Origin: DATNNN01 sp035601815
GTDB lineage: Bacteria > Pseudomonadota > Alphaproteobacteria > Rhizobiales > Xanthobacteraceae
Assembly (NCBI GenBank): GCA_035601815.1
Contig: DATNNN010000016.1
Coordinates: 1 to 5,518 of the forward strand
Reading direction: 5' to 3'
Length of the DNA stretch: 5,518 bases
Shown: one piece after another, positions 5,000-5,518 of the stretch
How the letters are laid out: every line of letters begins with the position of its first letter
Position numbering within the stretch: the stretch's first letter is position 1
The notes under the pieces: model-generated
Database searches by the model: none
What the model saw: the letters and a program-made list of their open reading frames with translations, nothing else
What the model was told of the DNA's origin: nothing
Translations under genes and position numbers: made by a program

Positions 5000-5467
5000 A
5001 TGCAAGTCGCCATTACCCACGCTCCGATCGATCCCGCGGCCGAGGCCGCCGACCTGGCGCGTGGCCGCACCGACGTAGGCGCGCTCGTTACCTTCAGCGG
5101 CATTTGCCGCGGCGACGAGGCGGGCGCCTCGATCGCGGCGCTCACCCTCGAGCACTATCCCGGCATGGCCGAGGCGGAGATTGCGCGGCACGTGACGGAA
5201 GCAGAGGGCCGCTGGCCGCTTCTCGGCGTGCGCGTCGTCCACCGCGTCGGACGCATCGTGCCCGGCGAGATCATCGTCGTCGTCGCTGTCGCCTCGGCGC
5301 ATCGCCAGGCCGCGTTCGCGGCGGCCGAGTTCCTCATGGACTATCTCAAGACCCACGCGCCGTTCTGGAAGCAGGTCGAGCGCGCCGGAAAATCCGATTG
5401 GGTCGACGCCCGCGCCGGCGATGACGCAGCCGCGGCGCGCTGGGAGACGAAGCGCGCGGCCGAATAA
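5000..5467 (+). CDS. moaE: Molybdopterin synthase catalytic subunit MoaE (155 aa)
   Basis: MoaE is the large subunit of molybdopterin synthase. It holds cyclic pyranopterin monophosphate while two MoaD thiocarboxylates supply the dithiolene sulfurs. Family motifs are complete: GALVTFSGICRG (27-38, with R37), LEHYPGMAEAE (50-60), HRVGRIVPGE (81-90), VASAHRQAAFAAAEFLMDYLK (97-117, with H101-R102) and LKTHAPFWK (116-124). Lys117 and Lys124 correspond, with a constant offset of two, to the active-site lysines 119 and 126 of E. coli MoaE, and R37 and R102 likewise to Arg39 and Arg104. The length is near the roughly 150 residues usual for the family. The end, WVDARAGDDAAAARW, is also family-typical, followed by a short charged tail. 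It lies 41 bp after moaD, its functional partner. No clear intrinsic terminator is visible in the 51 bp that follow inside the window. Confidence 0.96.
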   Translation: MQVAITHAPIDPAAEAADLARGRTDVGALVTFSGICRGDEAGASIAALTLEHYPGMAEAEIARHVTEAEGRWPLLGVRVVHRVGRIVPGEIIVVVAVASAHRQAAFAAAEFLMDYLKTHAPFWKQVERAGKSDWVDARAGDDAAAARWETKRAAE

Positions 5468-5491
5468 ATTGAGCTCCTTGCCAGCAAGGCA

Positions 5492-5518
5492 ATGATCGTC
5501 CGGCCCGTCAGCGGTAGC
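5492..5518 (+). CDS. Possible start of a further gene (first nine codons, cut by window end)
   Basis: An ATG at 5492 opens a frame that stays open to the window edge and reads MIVRPVSGS. AAGG (5486-5489) precedes it, but only 2 nt away, which is too close for a good ribosome binding site. A 'MxxRPxxxxD' type start is common in GNAT acetyltransferases, but nine residues cannot support a function. It may be an accidental ATG. Confidence 0.25.

Noticed and set aside
4718..5356. A 212-codon frame antisense to moaD and moaE
   Set aside because: It spans two well-supported genes and their gap, has no ribosome binding site or domain, and its composition matches a shadow frame.
5476..5492. CCTTG-CCAG-CAAGG hairpin as terminator of moaE
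   Set aside because: The stem is only 5 bp and is followed by CAATGATCG, with no T tract. It does not meet the pattern of an intrinsic terminator.

Overview
The window looks like chromosomal DNA from a GC-rich alphaproteobacterium, most likely of the order Hyphomicrobiales (Rhizobiales; Bradyrhizobium- or Xanthobacteraceae-like). Three things point there: strong G/C preference at third codon positions, two Omp25/RopB-type outer-membrane beta-barrel proteins with the mature N-terminus 'ADYP' and the C-terminus 'NYKF', and the gene order uvrC-pgsA-moaD-moaE, which as far as I recall is common in that order. The assignment is inference from memory; no database search was possible.

Layout. Positions 1-146 hold the last 47 codons of a glutathione S-transferase-like gene on the + strand. 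Convergent with it, on the - strand, are two separate genes for paralogous 8-stranded beta-barrel outer-membrane proteins (220-903 and 1175-1792). Each has its own ribosome binding site and its own intrinsic terminator, and the two terminator hairpins are nearly identical, so the pair probably arose by tandem duplication. The gap at 904-1174 carries the AT-rich upstream region of the first omp gene, with small palindromes, and the terminator of the second. The divergent gap at 1793-2037 separates omp2 from uvrC and carries an operator-like inverted repeat.

From 2038 to 5467 the + strand carries a compact cluster. uvrC (excision nuclease subunit C of nucleotide excision repair) is followed after 60 bp by pgsA (phosphatidylglycerophosphate synthase). 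pgsA overlaps moaD by one base, and moaE follows 41 bp later. MoaD and MoaE are the two subunits of molybdopterin synthase. The four genes serve three unrelated processes (DNA repair, acidic phospholipid synthesis, molybdenum cofactor synthesis), but their spacing suggests at least partial co-transcription. The last 27 bases are open from an ATG and could be the start of another gene.

All recognised enzymes keep their key residues and none looks broken. I found no mobile element, CRISPR array, tRNA or rRNA, and no convincing undescribed system. The points most worth a second look are the paired cysteines in predicted surface loops of the first Omp, the acidic N-terminal extension of UvrC, the duplicated omp-plus-terminator units, and several small inverted repeats in the two intergenic regions.
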